Origin: Alligator mississippiensis
Taxonomy: Eukaryota; Chordata; Crocodylia; Alligatoridae
Length of the DNA: 64,000 bases
NCBI RefSeq assembly: GCF_030867095.1
Contig: NC_081824.1
Span: 47,898,882-47,962,881, forward strand
Reading direction: 5' to 3'
Shown one piece after another: positions 23,801 to 35,200 of the stretch (positions are counted from its first letter, which is position 1; the number at the start of each line of letters is the position of its first letter). The position numbers and the translations under genes were made by a program. Below the pieces are notes generated by a model. It saw only the letters and a list, made by a program, of their open reading frames with translations, was not told the origin of the DNA and did no database searches.

Positions 23801-24954
23801 ACACACTCACTTTCCTATCATGTTAATTAATTCCAAAACAAATTTTAGGATATCTTCTATATGAACTGTCATTTGCAAAACACAAACTCCATCCCCTTAA
23901 CACTTGTATACAGATAAACAGTCCCATTATAAGGTTCAGGACCCTCTTCCCTAACCCTCCTTCTTACCCCCAGTGCTCTAGGATCAGAATAATTCCCCAT
24001 GCTCAGCAACCTTCTCCCTGTGAATGACCAACCAAGACAGGAAACAGGAGAAGCAGGGCAAAGGACTCTACTGTTGCCTCTTTCCTGTTTTTGTGCCTTC
24101 TGCAGCTTCAGTACTCATGCCACAGGAATGGGAAAAACTAGTGCCTAGTTTTCCAGGCAGCAGAAGTCCTTTAATGACAGCAGGTGGTACCGGATGTGCA
24201 GCTCACCTGACGTGGTCAACACTGCAAGCAGATTATGGCGCTCAAGTAATTTGGTTTGTCTTAAAGTCTCATTTCCTAACTCCTGGAGTCAAATGACAAT
24301 GGGAGAGTTTCAATTTTCACTAACAATAAAATCAGCATGTTGTTAATCCTTGTCATTGAGGAAAAGGCTTTTACAGGTGAACCTGGGTCAGCACAGCCTG
24401 TTGTAGTGGCCTCACTACAAAGACGGGACAAACAGACTTTGTCACTGCCACCTACTCCCCCCCAACCCCCAGGGGGTACATCAGCTGACACTGCTTTAAT
24501 TTCTACAAGGGTCTTCTATGAGAGGATGAGCTACACCCTACACTACCCAGATGTAGAACTGTTTTGGCCCAAGGTGCCATTTATTGAAGCCCCTGGGTTT
24601 GCACTACCAGAACTTCTCCCAAAATGTTTTCAGAAGCTAGCTTGTTATAGAGTCAGCAAGCCTTTGGAAGGTGAAGTTCAGCTGCACCTACGCCAGACTT
24701 AATCTCACCAGGCTAAGCTCCCCAGACTCTCATCTCACCAGGTAGAAATAATGAATGCAGTCACATAAAACAGGGTCAGGGACTTGCACCACCAAAGAAA
24801 TGAAGCTGTCAGATATTCAGTATTAGGTGCTTACTGGTACTCACAGATCTTGCCTCCCTTAATAGCACATGAGGAGTAGTCCCCTTGCTCTACCTGTGGC
24901 AGGTTAGGGTGTTATGTCTTGTGTCAAGTCAGGGTTGACTGGGTAGTGTTATTA
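20871..24954. other. Long AT-rich stretch without identifiable gene
   Basis: Apart from the CR1 fragment at 21600-21756 and an A16 run at 22759-22774, I see no exon, element end or structured motif that I can support. Short open frames (for example 21044-21265, 24024-24296, 24337-24702) have no recognisable content. Confidence 0.4.
21600..21756 (-). mobile_element. Old CR1 3' fragment
   Basis: The segment contains 'atagagtcaaagggcgggatgg', then 'cttcctaaatcatccttgcc' and 'ccaacctcctcttaaaatct'. This is the order of an old CR1 3' end on the minus strand. It is highly diverged. Confidence 0.65.
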
Positions 24955-25068
24955 AGTTAGACAATGGATTTGTAGAGGATGGTCTGGATAGGGATGATCC
25001 TGCCCAGGTAGGGGGGTGGACTAGATGACCTCTGGAGGTTCCTATTTTTCTCTGCTTCTATTATTAGA
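24955..25068 (+). mobile_element. CR1 3' fragment
   Basis: 'ggatggtctggatagggatg' followed by 'tggactagatgacctctgg' is the plus-strand CR1 3' UTR. Only the last ~110 bp remain. Confidence 0.7.
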
Positions 25069-25669
25069 ACAGAATTTGCACTGCCTGCATGTTGCGGGGG
25101 GAGCCACCTAAGCCAGCCAATGGAAAATGTTCAAGAAAGAAGCACCCCTTCACCTCTCTGGAACTTAGAAACTTACCCATTCGCAATGCATAGGGGGTGC
25201 ATGTGGGTGCACATACACCTCCTGAGATTGGCCATGCACCCCCTGGAAGTACCAGCTGTGAAACTGGAAGTACCAGTTTCGCCCCTTGTGGTTCCACGAT
25301 TGGCACTCAGCTGCTGGGGGACACTTTGCACCCCTACCCCTGTTGCCCCCCCGGTCTGTGATCTGGTGCCAAGACTCGGGAGGCACCAGTCACCAATGCA
25401 CTTACCTCTGCTCAAAATTCGCAAGCCTAAATCCCCTAGCTAGAATAGCTATGGAAGAATACTGGGCCCATTTTCCTCATTCTGCCCAGTAGTTAAAGGA
25501 GTCAAGCAGGATTTGAGAGACCCCAGTTCATTTCTCTCCATGACCTGAGGTACATCTCCCAGGTAAATGTTCTAACTGTCAGGCTACAGGATATTCCGGG
25601 GGGGGGGGGGGCAGGGGTTCTCTGTACCCCTCTAATTAGAGCTATTCCACTTTCAGTTCATGGGATAGA
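25069..25669. other. No gene; poly-G tract
   Basis: Includes a run of 14 G at 25598-25611. Open frames on both strands at 25064-25443 are mutual shadows with no known domain. Confidence 0.4.
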
Positions 25670-26520
25670 AACATAGAATAATAGAAAGTTAGGGCTGGAA
25701 GGGACCTCAGGAGGTCATTTGGTCCAACCCCCTGCTCAAGGACCAGGCCTAACTAGATCAACCCAGCCAAACCGTTGTCTAGCCAGGTATTGAAAAACCC
25801 CAACGATGGAGCACCTCTCTGGGTAACCTGTTCCAGTGATTTACTATCCTCCTGGTAAGAAAATTCTTCCTAATATTTAACCTAAACTTCCCTTGCTGCA
25901 ACTTGAGACCATTGCTCCTTGTTCTGTTATCTGCCACCACTGAGAATAGCCTAGCTTTATCCTCTTTTGAACCCCTCTTCAGGTAGTTGAAGACTGTTAC
26001 TAAGTCTCCTCTTTTCAAGACTAAATAAGCCCAGTTCCCTCAGTCTTTCCTCATAAATCATGTTTCCCAGTCCCTAAACTATTTTTGTCACCCTCCACTG
26101 GACTCTCTCTAATTTGTCCACATCCTTTCTATAGTGGGGGGCCCAAAACTGAACACACTACTCCAGATGTGGCTTCAGCAGTGCTGAATAGAGGGGAATA
26201 ATCACTTCCCTTGAGCTACTGGCAACACACCTACCAGTGAAGCTCAGGATGCTGTTAGCCTTCTTGGCAACAAGGACACATTGCTGGCTCATATTCAGCT
26301 TGTCCGCTGTAACCCCCAGGTCCTTTTCTGCAGAGCTGCTGCCCAGCCAGGCAGCCCCGGCCTGTACCAGTGCATGGGATTGTTCCGTCCTAAGTGCAGG
26401 ATTTTGCACTTGTTGTTGTTAAAACTCATGAGATTCCTTTTGGCCCAATCCTCCAATTTGTCTAGGTCACTCTGAATCCTAGCCCTACCCTTCAGCATAT
26501 CTACTACTCCCCCCAGTGAG
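25670..26520 (-). mobile_element. CR1 LINE 3' fragment
   Basis: This is an 850-bp minus-strand CR1 3' region. It starts 'agggctggaagggacctcag' and contains decayed ORF2 C-terminal blocks (RARIQSDLDKLEDWAKRNL, then MSFNNNKCKILHLGRN). Frames are broken. The subfamily differs from the 16263 copy. Confidence 0.85.
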
Positions 26521-27503
26521 TAGTAGAAGAGTGGGACAGAAGATGACCATGACTTACCATGGAGGTTAGGGTATTTAATTTGGGTTCTCCTGCATAAAAT
26601 TAACCTTTAAATACTATACTATGTAGCTGCCTCACTGCTCAGGCCATCAAGAGTTAGGCAACTCTGTGCATGTGTAGAGGCAGTTGTTTACAGTATCTGG
26701 ATACCACACTCCAAGTAAGGCATGTTACTGAATAAGTCCTATGCATTCACCCCTGAGGTTGTAAATTAGGGGTGTAAACAGCTTGCTATGGAACTGAAAT
26801 CATGACTTAGCACTGTGCTGACGCTGACTCTGGCAGCGTAATGTTGCTTGCAGGACAGCCTAAGAATGATGCCAGGACAGACTCAGCACCACTCTAGGTC
26901 ATTTACACTACAGATTTGTGAGTCAAGGTGCTGACAAAATGAACAGAATGAATAGGACTTTCTCTTTGGCAGCATGCTGGTCTTATTCAGAACATGATTA
27001 AATGTACCCTGAGGTGCCTAGAGAACTTGGCTGGTGAAAAATTAGGCAGTTTCAGGGTTAAGCAGCAGCAACAGAGCAGGCATTCTGAGGTTTTACATTT
27101 TGGAGTTTGGTGTCTAAATTGGCAGGGAGACAAGAGAAAATCGCTTACCTGCTTTTGTGGATCTATCCTTGGGTAACTAAAGACAGGCCTGGTGGGAAAA
27201 CAGGTGCAGTGTCATTTAGGGAGGGAGACCATAGAGGCAGGAGATAACTACAAGACAGGACATCCCTAGAGTAAAGCAGATTCCTGGTAGGGAGGAGAAG
27301 CCAGCTGGCACTGTAGCATAGTTCCAGGCAAGGTAGTGGCTACCCTGTGCAGCTTGAAGGAAGAAGACATTTATTCTAGGGACTGAGGCTGGGAAGTAGC
27401 CAAGAGAAAGGACTCTCCAGAAATGGCAGGCTAGTGTTCAATATAAGCAGCAGCAAAAGTAAGAAGGGTTTCAGTTATAGACAGAGCCCAACTGTACAGG
27501 ATT
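26521..27503. other. No identifiable feature
   Basis: Unique-looking DNA with no gene or element signature that I can support. Confidence 0.4.
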
Positions 27504-27511
27504 CTTTAGAC

Positions 27512-27812
27512 CAGCATTTCTCAACCCGTGTATCGTGACCACGCAAGAATATATGAAAGGGTCACAAACAAACTTTAAAAATGGACTCTCCTTTAAAGAA
27601 AAACATGGAGAAGTGTGGTGTTTCCCTTTCAGGCTGGCAGAGTTCCAACCTGCAAGGGGTTACTTGCCCCCCGCCCCTGCCCTGCACACCCACTTCCTGC
27701 CCCACCCATGGGGGGACTGGGGCCAGTGGGTCAGGAGTGAGGGGCACTGGGTTGGGACTGGCCTTTGATGTTTACAAATGTGTCCTGGTACAAAAAAAGT
27801 TGAAAACCACTG
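27512..27812. mobile_element. Non-autonomous hAT element
   Basis: A perfect 8-bp duplication CTTTAGAC (27504-27511 and 27813-27820) flanks 301 bp. The element begins CAGCATTTCTCAACCCG and ends AGTTGAAAACCACTG. It has no coding capacity. Confidence 0.88.
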
Positions 27813-27877
27813 CTTTAGACCAGCTACCTGCACTAGACAGTGAATTGTTTGCCCCTATACTGACATAAAACTAAGGA

Positions 27878-28425
27878 AGTGATACTCCCACTGTACTCAG
27901 TACTGGTGAGACCACAGTTGGAGTATTGCGTCCAGTTCTGGGCGCTGCACTTCAACAATGTGAAAAACTTGAGGGGGTCCAGAGAAGAGCCACCTGTATG
28001 ATCAGGGACTTGCAAGGCAAGCCAGATGAGGAAAAGCTGAGGGACCTGGGCCTCTTTACCTAAAGAAGAGAAGATTGAGAGGGGACTTGACAGTGGTTTA
28101 CCGCTATATCAGAAAAGTGCATCAGGAGTTTGGTGAATAACTGTTCACTAGGGCACTCCCAGGGAAGACCAGGACCAATGGATACAAAGTCATGGAAGAC
28201 TGCTTCAGGCTTAAGACCAGGAAAAACTCAGGGTGTCCAGCCTGTGGAATAAACTCCCTCCAGAGGTGGTGCAGTCACCTATCCTGGAGGTTTTCAAAAG
28301 GAGACTGGACAGTCACCTCACTGGGGTCACCTAACCCCGGTTGTCTTTCTGCCTAGAGTGGGGGTGGGGGGGCTGGGCCTGATGATCTGCAAGGTCCCTT
28401 CCAGCCCCACAATCTATGAATCATA
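27878..28425 (+). mobile_element. CR1 LINE 3' fragment
   Basis: The plus-strand CR1 covers the ORF2 C-terminus ([12 protein letters not shown]-like at about 27920-27955) through the 3' UTR, ending 'aaggtcccttccagcccc' and 'atctatgaatcata'. Several frame breaks. It begins some 65 bp right of the hAT at 27512-27812. Confidence 0.82.
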
Positions 28426-29000
28426 CATGGGTTTGAAGGGACCCCTGTAACAAGGAAGATGATAGACTGAGGAGAGCCCAGGAGGGAGATGAATCAGAGA
28501 CTATGAGAAAGGTTATGCCAGAAGAGAGGTAGAAGAAGAAACAGACCCCTGAGAAGGAAAGTTGTATCTAGTTTGAGATTGGGGTACAAGACTTGTTTTT
28601 TTCTTTGATACCTCAGAAGGGATAATCACATCAACAAATGAACTAGGCTGAAGGTGAAAGAATCACTTAGGATAAGAGAAAAACTGAGGAAGGATTACTG
28701 CAGTGCCCCATCATCCTGTGAGGGGTTAGGTTCTGGGGTTGCTTTATGCAACACTGCTGTATATCAGAGACTGTTCTGGCCTGTTGTTTATTGGATCAAT
28801 TCATACACTACAGCTCTGCTACATGTATAAGTGAGGTCCTTCGGGGACACAAACCTCATTGCTTCCTGACTTAGTCCCAGAGTTCAGCTTCTAATACCCT
28901 TTTGTACTCTTTCTTGTAATTTATATTCTGATGGTGCCTGCAATACCTCTCTCCAAATGGACAGGAATATGTATATGCATTCACTGTTCCTAACCAATCT
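28426..29000. other. Downstream flank of GSTA; nothing identified
   Basis: Unassigned DNA beyond the GSTA poly(A) signal. No further gene features are seen. Confidence 0.4.
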
Positions 29001-29006
29001 TTTATT
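29001..29006 (-). promoter_or_regulatory. GSTA polyadenylation signal
   Basis: AATAAA on the minus strand, 161 bp past the stop codon of the GSTA gene. It would give a 3' UTR of roughly 180 nt within the last exon. It is the first canonical signal after the stop. Confidence 0.7.
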
Positions 29007-29166
29007 TCAACATTTTATCAGGAACTTAACATGTATTAAAACAAACTGGAATCAGAATACAAAGATTAATCAGAAGGTTTTAGATCACTGGGTTGCAATT
29101 ATTTTTAACGTCAGTGGTAAGCCACCTATCCTCTTCTAAATGTTCCCCGAGGGTAGAACTTGGCAT

Positions 29167-29292
29167 TTAGCCTTCCTTTAAAATTTTCATCACAGTTGCC
29201 ACATATTTGTCATCAGGCTGGGGTTTCCTCTGACTTCCAGGCTGCAGGAATTTCTTAATTGTTGCCATGTTGCTTATTCTTGTTTTAAAACC
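29167..29292 (-). CDS. GSTA: GSTA terminal coding exon
   Basis: The 126-bp segment encodes [40 protein letters not shown], Gly and a TAA stop. [12 protein letters not shown] is a GSTA hallmark. The C-terminal helix ends ILKEG, shorter in aromatic content than the human GSTA1 tail that closes over the active site (family knowledge). Confidence 0.95.
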   Translation of the reverse strand, partial: GFKTRISNMATIKKFLQPGSQRKPQPDDKYVATVMKILKEG

Positions 29293-32200
29293 CTAAAATG
29301 AGAAACAATGCAGAAGCAAGAAAATAACTTACAACAGCTTAAACAGATAAAGCCAACACATTGATTTTGAAGAAACACAGCTCATTATAGAAGTAAAAGA
29401 GCTGCTTCACTGCCACTGATATAAAAGATCCTATTATCTTGGCATTTGGAACAGATAAAATCCATTTCTTTCTTTCAGCAGGGCCCACTGGCCCCAGTAG
29501 GCTTTTGCTCCTGTCAACCAGAGAAGGAGCAGCTCTCAAATTTCTGAGGCTGAAGATAAATGGAAAGCAGACATTCGAAAGAACTGGGAATATTACAGAC
29601 AGTCTGGAAATCTGAATTTTAAAACTCCTTTTTCATTGCTGCCACTAATGATGTAAGCTGGTTAGGTGTAGGCATTTTAACCACCATATTGTATACACCT
29701 GCTAAGATAACATGGTTATCTATCAGCCCTACCTAGAGTTAATGTTCCTGTTCTGTCTAGAAGGTAGAAATACCCTGAAAATTCCTAGTACAACACCTTT
29801 TCCAAAGCTGAATCTAATACAAATTTCAAGCATCTGGAAGTCTCTAAGTTTAGGTGAGCAATTTTGATCACAGCGGGTGCCTATACACGTGCAGAGAGGT
29901 TGTTCCAATGTGCTGTAATTATAGCATGTTGGAGCAGACTCGATTAATCAATTAATATAATCGAGTCTGCTGAAGCATGGTAATTACTGCACTCCAGCAG
30001 ACTCCAGCATCATGTGTATCAGTGTCCCCATGCTAAAAAATGGCGGTAGGGGCACTTCAACTAAAGTCCATTAAATGAGCTTTAGTTAAAGTGTCCCTGC
30101 CACAATTTTTTCAACTGATACACATGATGCTCTGGATGCTTTAATCAGAGAGACTCTTGGATCCACTCCAATTAAAGCACCCCCACCCACACACCTGGAG
30201 CATGTGTATAAAATAGCCAAGGGGCACAGATATAAGTGACAATTTTCACCCAATCTGGCCACAGAAGGTGGTCTATAGCTGTGACCAAACACAAATTCAT
30301 GGCTGCAGACTGCTTCAACTTTGGCCAATCAAGTGAAAATCTGACCCCTCACTGTTTTAAAACAGTGTGTCTTCTGTAACTTGTCTGCCTGCCTGCCAGC
30401 CTGTTGCTGTTTTCAGAATGGGAGGTGGGGAAAGGGAGCAGAGGGAGTTTGGTCTGGGGGTCTGGAGTGGGTGTATTGGAGACCAAGGTGGGGCAGCTCC
30501 AATTCACTCAACCCCACCCTTCAGCACTGGCTGGGAAACCCCTAGAATAAGCTCTTTTTCCCCTACTCCTATTCTGAAAACTTTGCAGCCTCGCAGGGAG
30601 AAAGGGCCATTACTAGGGGAAATGGGCTGCAGGCTACCCGCTAGGACCAACAGTGAACTTCTGTTTGGTCCAGGGCATTGTTATAATTCAGAAACGCTTC
30701 CTGCAAAGTGTTCTTAGCTACAACAGGGAGCTACACTTCTGTCTGCACCCTACATTCTCATCTGGCTTCAGAATGAAACAGCTGGCACTTGCTGACTCAG
30801 TCTGTCTCCCTTCCTTCCTTTAGAAGGTTAATCAGAGATGACAGGACATGAAAAAAGAAGTTTAAAAGTAGGGATGCAGTAAGCATTGATTCCAGAGAAT
30901 ACTTCTCCACTTGGTGGTTGTGGATTACCCTTGTAATTCATGGCCTAGTAACCATGTGGACAAAAGTCTCTGATAGGCAGTACTGTGGTACTAGCACCAG
31001 ATGCCCTAGCACCAATCAAATGTAAGTAATTAAGTAGTAGTGCATAAGGGGGTGCTCTGTACATGACCTACACTGGACACCAAAATGCCTGGCTTCAGCT
31101 CTGCTGATAGGACTGCCTCATTCCACTTTGAAGTACAATATAATAGAATGATGCATCTCATTTCAGGCTTACACTGGAGATGCTTAGATTAAAAGCTAGC
31201 CGGTTACAAACTTGGAATTATTATGGTTAGTTGTGTAATTGTTTGCTTTGGATTTCAGACAAAGTACTTAGAGTACACAGCCTGAGGGAGCAAGAGAATG
31301 TGCACAGGAACAGCATCCGCAACCCAGTCTGAATTAGCTGGCACCCAGCTGCTGCATTACCAGTGAACTCAGCCTGCTTCTTCCCATCAGAGAACAGCCT
31401 GCAGTATATATGGAGACCCTCTGATCCCTGGTCTAACTCCAGAGCAGAAATGCAATACAGCTACGCTGTCTGATACTTTGGTGCATGCAGAGGAACCCCA
31501 AGAATCTCACCCTTAGTTATTCATAGATATATTCATAGATATTAGGTTTGGAAGGGACCTCAGTAGGTCATGGAGTCTGATCCCCTACCCTGGGCAGGAA
31601 AGAGAGCTGGGGTCAGACAACTCCAGCTAGGTGCTTGTCCAGTCTCCTCTTGAAGACCCCCAAGGTAGGGGAGAGCACCACCTCCCTGGGAAGTCCATAA
31701 TATATATACAGTTTTATTAAGTTTTATTAATTAATACTCAATTAAGCTTTGAGTATTAAGGATTATGCCATTAACTCTACTGAAGTTAAAGATATTATCC
31801 CACTGTAAAATAAGCCACAGAAAACATATTGAGGGTTATTCTAATCCAAATTATATCACCCTAACCTTAACAAGATTTAATATTTATCCTGGGGTAACTC
31901 TTAAAGGACAACCAGATCTGGGCTTCATTGGGATGATACAAAAAAACAGAAGGGCAGCAGCACCCCTCTGCAGGCTGCACAGGCACCGCCCAGCTGGCCA
32001 ACATGGGGGAGAAGCTTGCACACAGTGGCTGCTGCCACTGCTACCCACCACCCTGCACTGCTGCTGCTCTGCATCCGGCCATGCACCACCTCCCCACCCC
32101 GCCCAGCTGCTGGGGGTATACTTATTAAAAAAGGTTGAAAACCCCTGCAGTAGTGTTTCCAGATGAGATCAGAACCAGCTCAAGAGTCCTTTGAAATGAG

Positions 32201-35200
32201 CATTTGGAAGTCTTTGTTCAAGGCAGTCATTGAGCTGTAATAGGAGAAATACCTGTAACAGAGGAAACTCAGAAAGCACAGTGGACTCTTTCTCTTCTAC
32301 CATTAGAATAGCTTCAAGCAGGTGTACATCTGCCCAGCTGAGCTGGTTACCAACAAGAAACCCCTGGCCATGCTGTTTCAAAGCCTATAGAATACAAGGC
32401 AATACACGTTATAGGTACAACTGGAAATACAGTTAACTGAACATAAAGAATTACAAGGTCATACTCTTTGGATGAAACTTTTGGATGGGATTTGAAAAGT
32501 GACACAGTGACTGTTTGGGACTTATGCTCCTATATTATGTTAGTACTCCTGACATGCCCACTATTAGAATACAAAACTTTGGCACTAATTGAAATGTTTG
32601 TACTTAACAAACTAAAAGCTTTTTTTGTTTCTATTAACAGTGGAAATCTCTGGTGACTGAAACAGAGATGTACACTGAAGTAAAATATTTGTATTAGCTA
32701 AGAAATAGGAGGTGTAGGGATTATGGATATCAGGAAACATAAATGGCCAAGTGATGGCTATAGTTGAACCAGAGACACCCTAGAAAATGAGATTTTAATT
32801 TTTAAATTCAAATGGCCATCAGACCTGTTTGGCATATGGAAATTACTTAATTTAATTTATGGAGAATTCCATGAGGCTCATCAGCATATTATTGTTTTCC
32901 ATCCAAAGGAGATTTAATTTTACAGACATTATGAAATGAAAAATGTTAATTGTGTGGTTGATAAGGATCTATTTTGCTTTAGTTTTGGAAATGACATGTT
33001 CAAAAAGTATGTTTTTTTATTTTTCTTTAAATTTGGGAAGTTTATCTTTGTATATTATTTTTCATTCTTGTACTGAAAATGTTCCAATTAAATGCAAATA
33101 TGCTCTGAACATGACTGAGCATTGACCATTTCTCTCTAGGCAAAAATTCAGTGACATGTTCATACATATATTTTAGTGAAAACATAAAGTAAGCAGTGAA
33201 ATTGACATAACTGTTATCAGTTCTTGCATGTTTTGTAGGAGGTTTTCAAATATTATAGTGGTGGAGACATAAGAGTACACTGAGGAAGACTTACATTTCA
33301 ATATTTTCAACTGTAAATGACTTCATAGAACTGAGGGTTTGCAGCTTGAAAAGACTCCCCATCACTGAAATGTTATAATTTTAGAGATATTGTTTGCAAT
33401 ACTCTTAGTAATCCTGAATCGGATCTGTGTGTCAATAGAGTATTTACACCAAAATGCATGAACAATGAATACAGAGGTAGTCCTTTATCTTGTGAGTACA
33501 TTATAACCTGTCTCTACAATAAAAGCTGCCATTGTATGATTTACCTTAGTATAAAGAAGGATTCTAGTATGTTCTTTCTTCCACTGAAGTTAATGAAGAG
33601 ATTGTTATTGACTTCACTGGAAGCCCTAAATGAGGATTTTTTTTTTAGTAACCAAAGGACTTAAAAAATATCAGGGCAATGGGTAGCTTACTTATTTTTG
33701 TTATCTTGAAAATCCCACCTGAATATTCAAACAATTCAAGAGTTTTCAAATTCAAGGATTCTTCGAATTCCCTCAGTCCCACTATCTTTAACTAGCTGGC
33801 TAGATACTGAGCACATCACAAGGCCAGGGGTCTGTGGATTTTCCACTGGTTCCCACTGAATTCCAAGGAAATTTACTACTAATTTAAATGTGAGCATAAT
33901 TATGCCTGTACTCAGTGCTTGGGAAAATCCCAGCCTAAGCCTATATGCCTGTTTCTGGAAGCAGATGATTGGACAGGAAAGCAAAATGGGATTAAGCTGT
34001 GTAATTCCCACTAACTACAGCTGCAGCTACCAGACTAAATCACTTGCAGTCCACTTTGTATGTTTACCCCTCTCAGTTACAGGTCTACTTCTTTCCCAGG
34101 TATCTCTCTAAAATGGGGGTTATTCCATTTCCTGGCTTGAAATTGAAAATAGTTAATTTCACTCACAAGTATTTGGACTAGTGCCTCCCCTGTATGTTTT
34201 TGCAGTCATGACAGTGCCATAGAATGAATCATTACTTAATTCCCATTTACCTTTTCATAGGCTGGGAAGTATCGGTTTTTGGCTTTCTCAATGATTAAGG
34301 GAAGATTCTTTTTTTTTGCCTCAGGTGGAGAGAAAGGAAGTGTTAAGATCATTTGCATGAGGTCTGTTGTTCCTTCCACATATGTGTCAATGCTGTTGTG
34401 GGGGAAAGAAAAGAACATGTATGAATTATATCAGATATTTCAAGCAACTGATGAAATGTAACTGTTTACAGATAACTTTATATAATCTGTTTTGTTCACT
34501 ATAGGTGGCAGGATAGGAGGAAATAGTATTAAATTTCAGCTAAGCAGCTTTAGATCAAATTTCATGAAAACCTTAAAGACCAACTCTTAAAGAAGAGTAG
34601 GTCAATGGTACAGGATTGCCTCAGAAAGTTGTAGAATCTCATTCATTGGAGATCTGCAAGAGTAGATATTTGACTGTGACAGTTTAGGAATAATGAATCC
34701 TGTCTGTAGGGGGGTGTATTCGATGATCTTTGAGGTCCGCCACCCTTCCCCCCCCCATGTCCATTACAGTTTTATAATCAAAAGGAGGGGTTACGCTACA
34801 AGGCTCGCTCCTTCAGGCCCTTCCCATAGAGGTTGTGCTTTCCTGCTATGTAGCTGAGGATAGCTTTAGTCTGCACCATCTTCATTCCATCAATCTCCAC
34901 CAGTGGAACTTGATCAAACAGGAGGTGTCCATCTTTAGAAAAGAAAGTTCAGTGTATTGTTACTTAGTCAAAATGGAACTGAAAAAAGTCTTAGCTTTTA
35001 GTTCATTTCCTATTGTATTTTAGAAGAGCTTTGATTTCTCCCAGGACACTAACATTTAATGCAGTAAAATTAATGTTGTGGAAAAGATTAATCCCAGCTA
35101 CTCTGCAGCTAACCTCTAGAATAATAAATGTACATTTTACTTTATGAACCTATGATTAGAGATGTTTGCTGCCATGAAGAATGCAACAAAGAAGCAAAAA

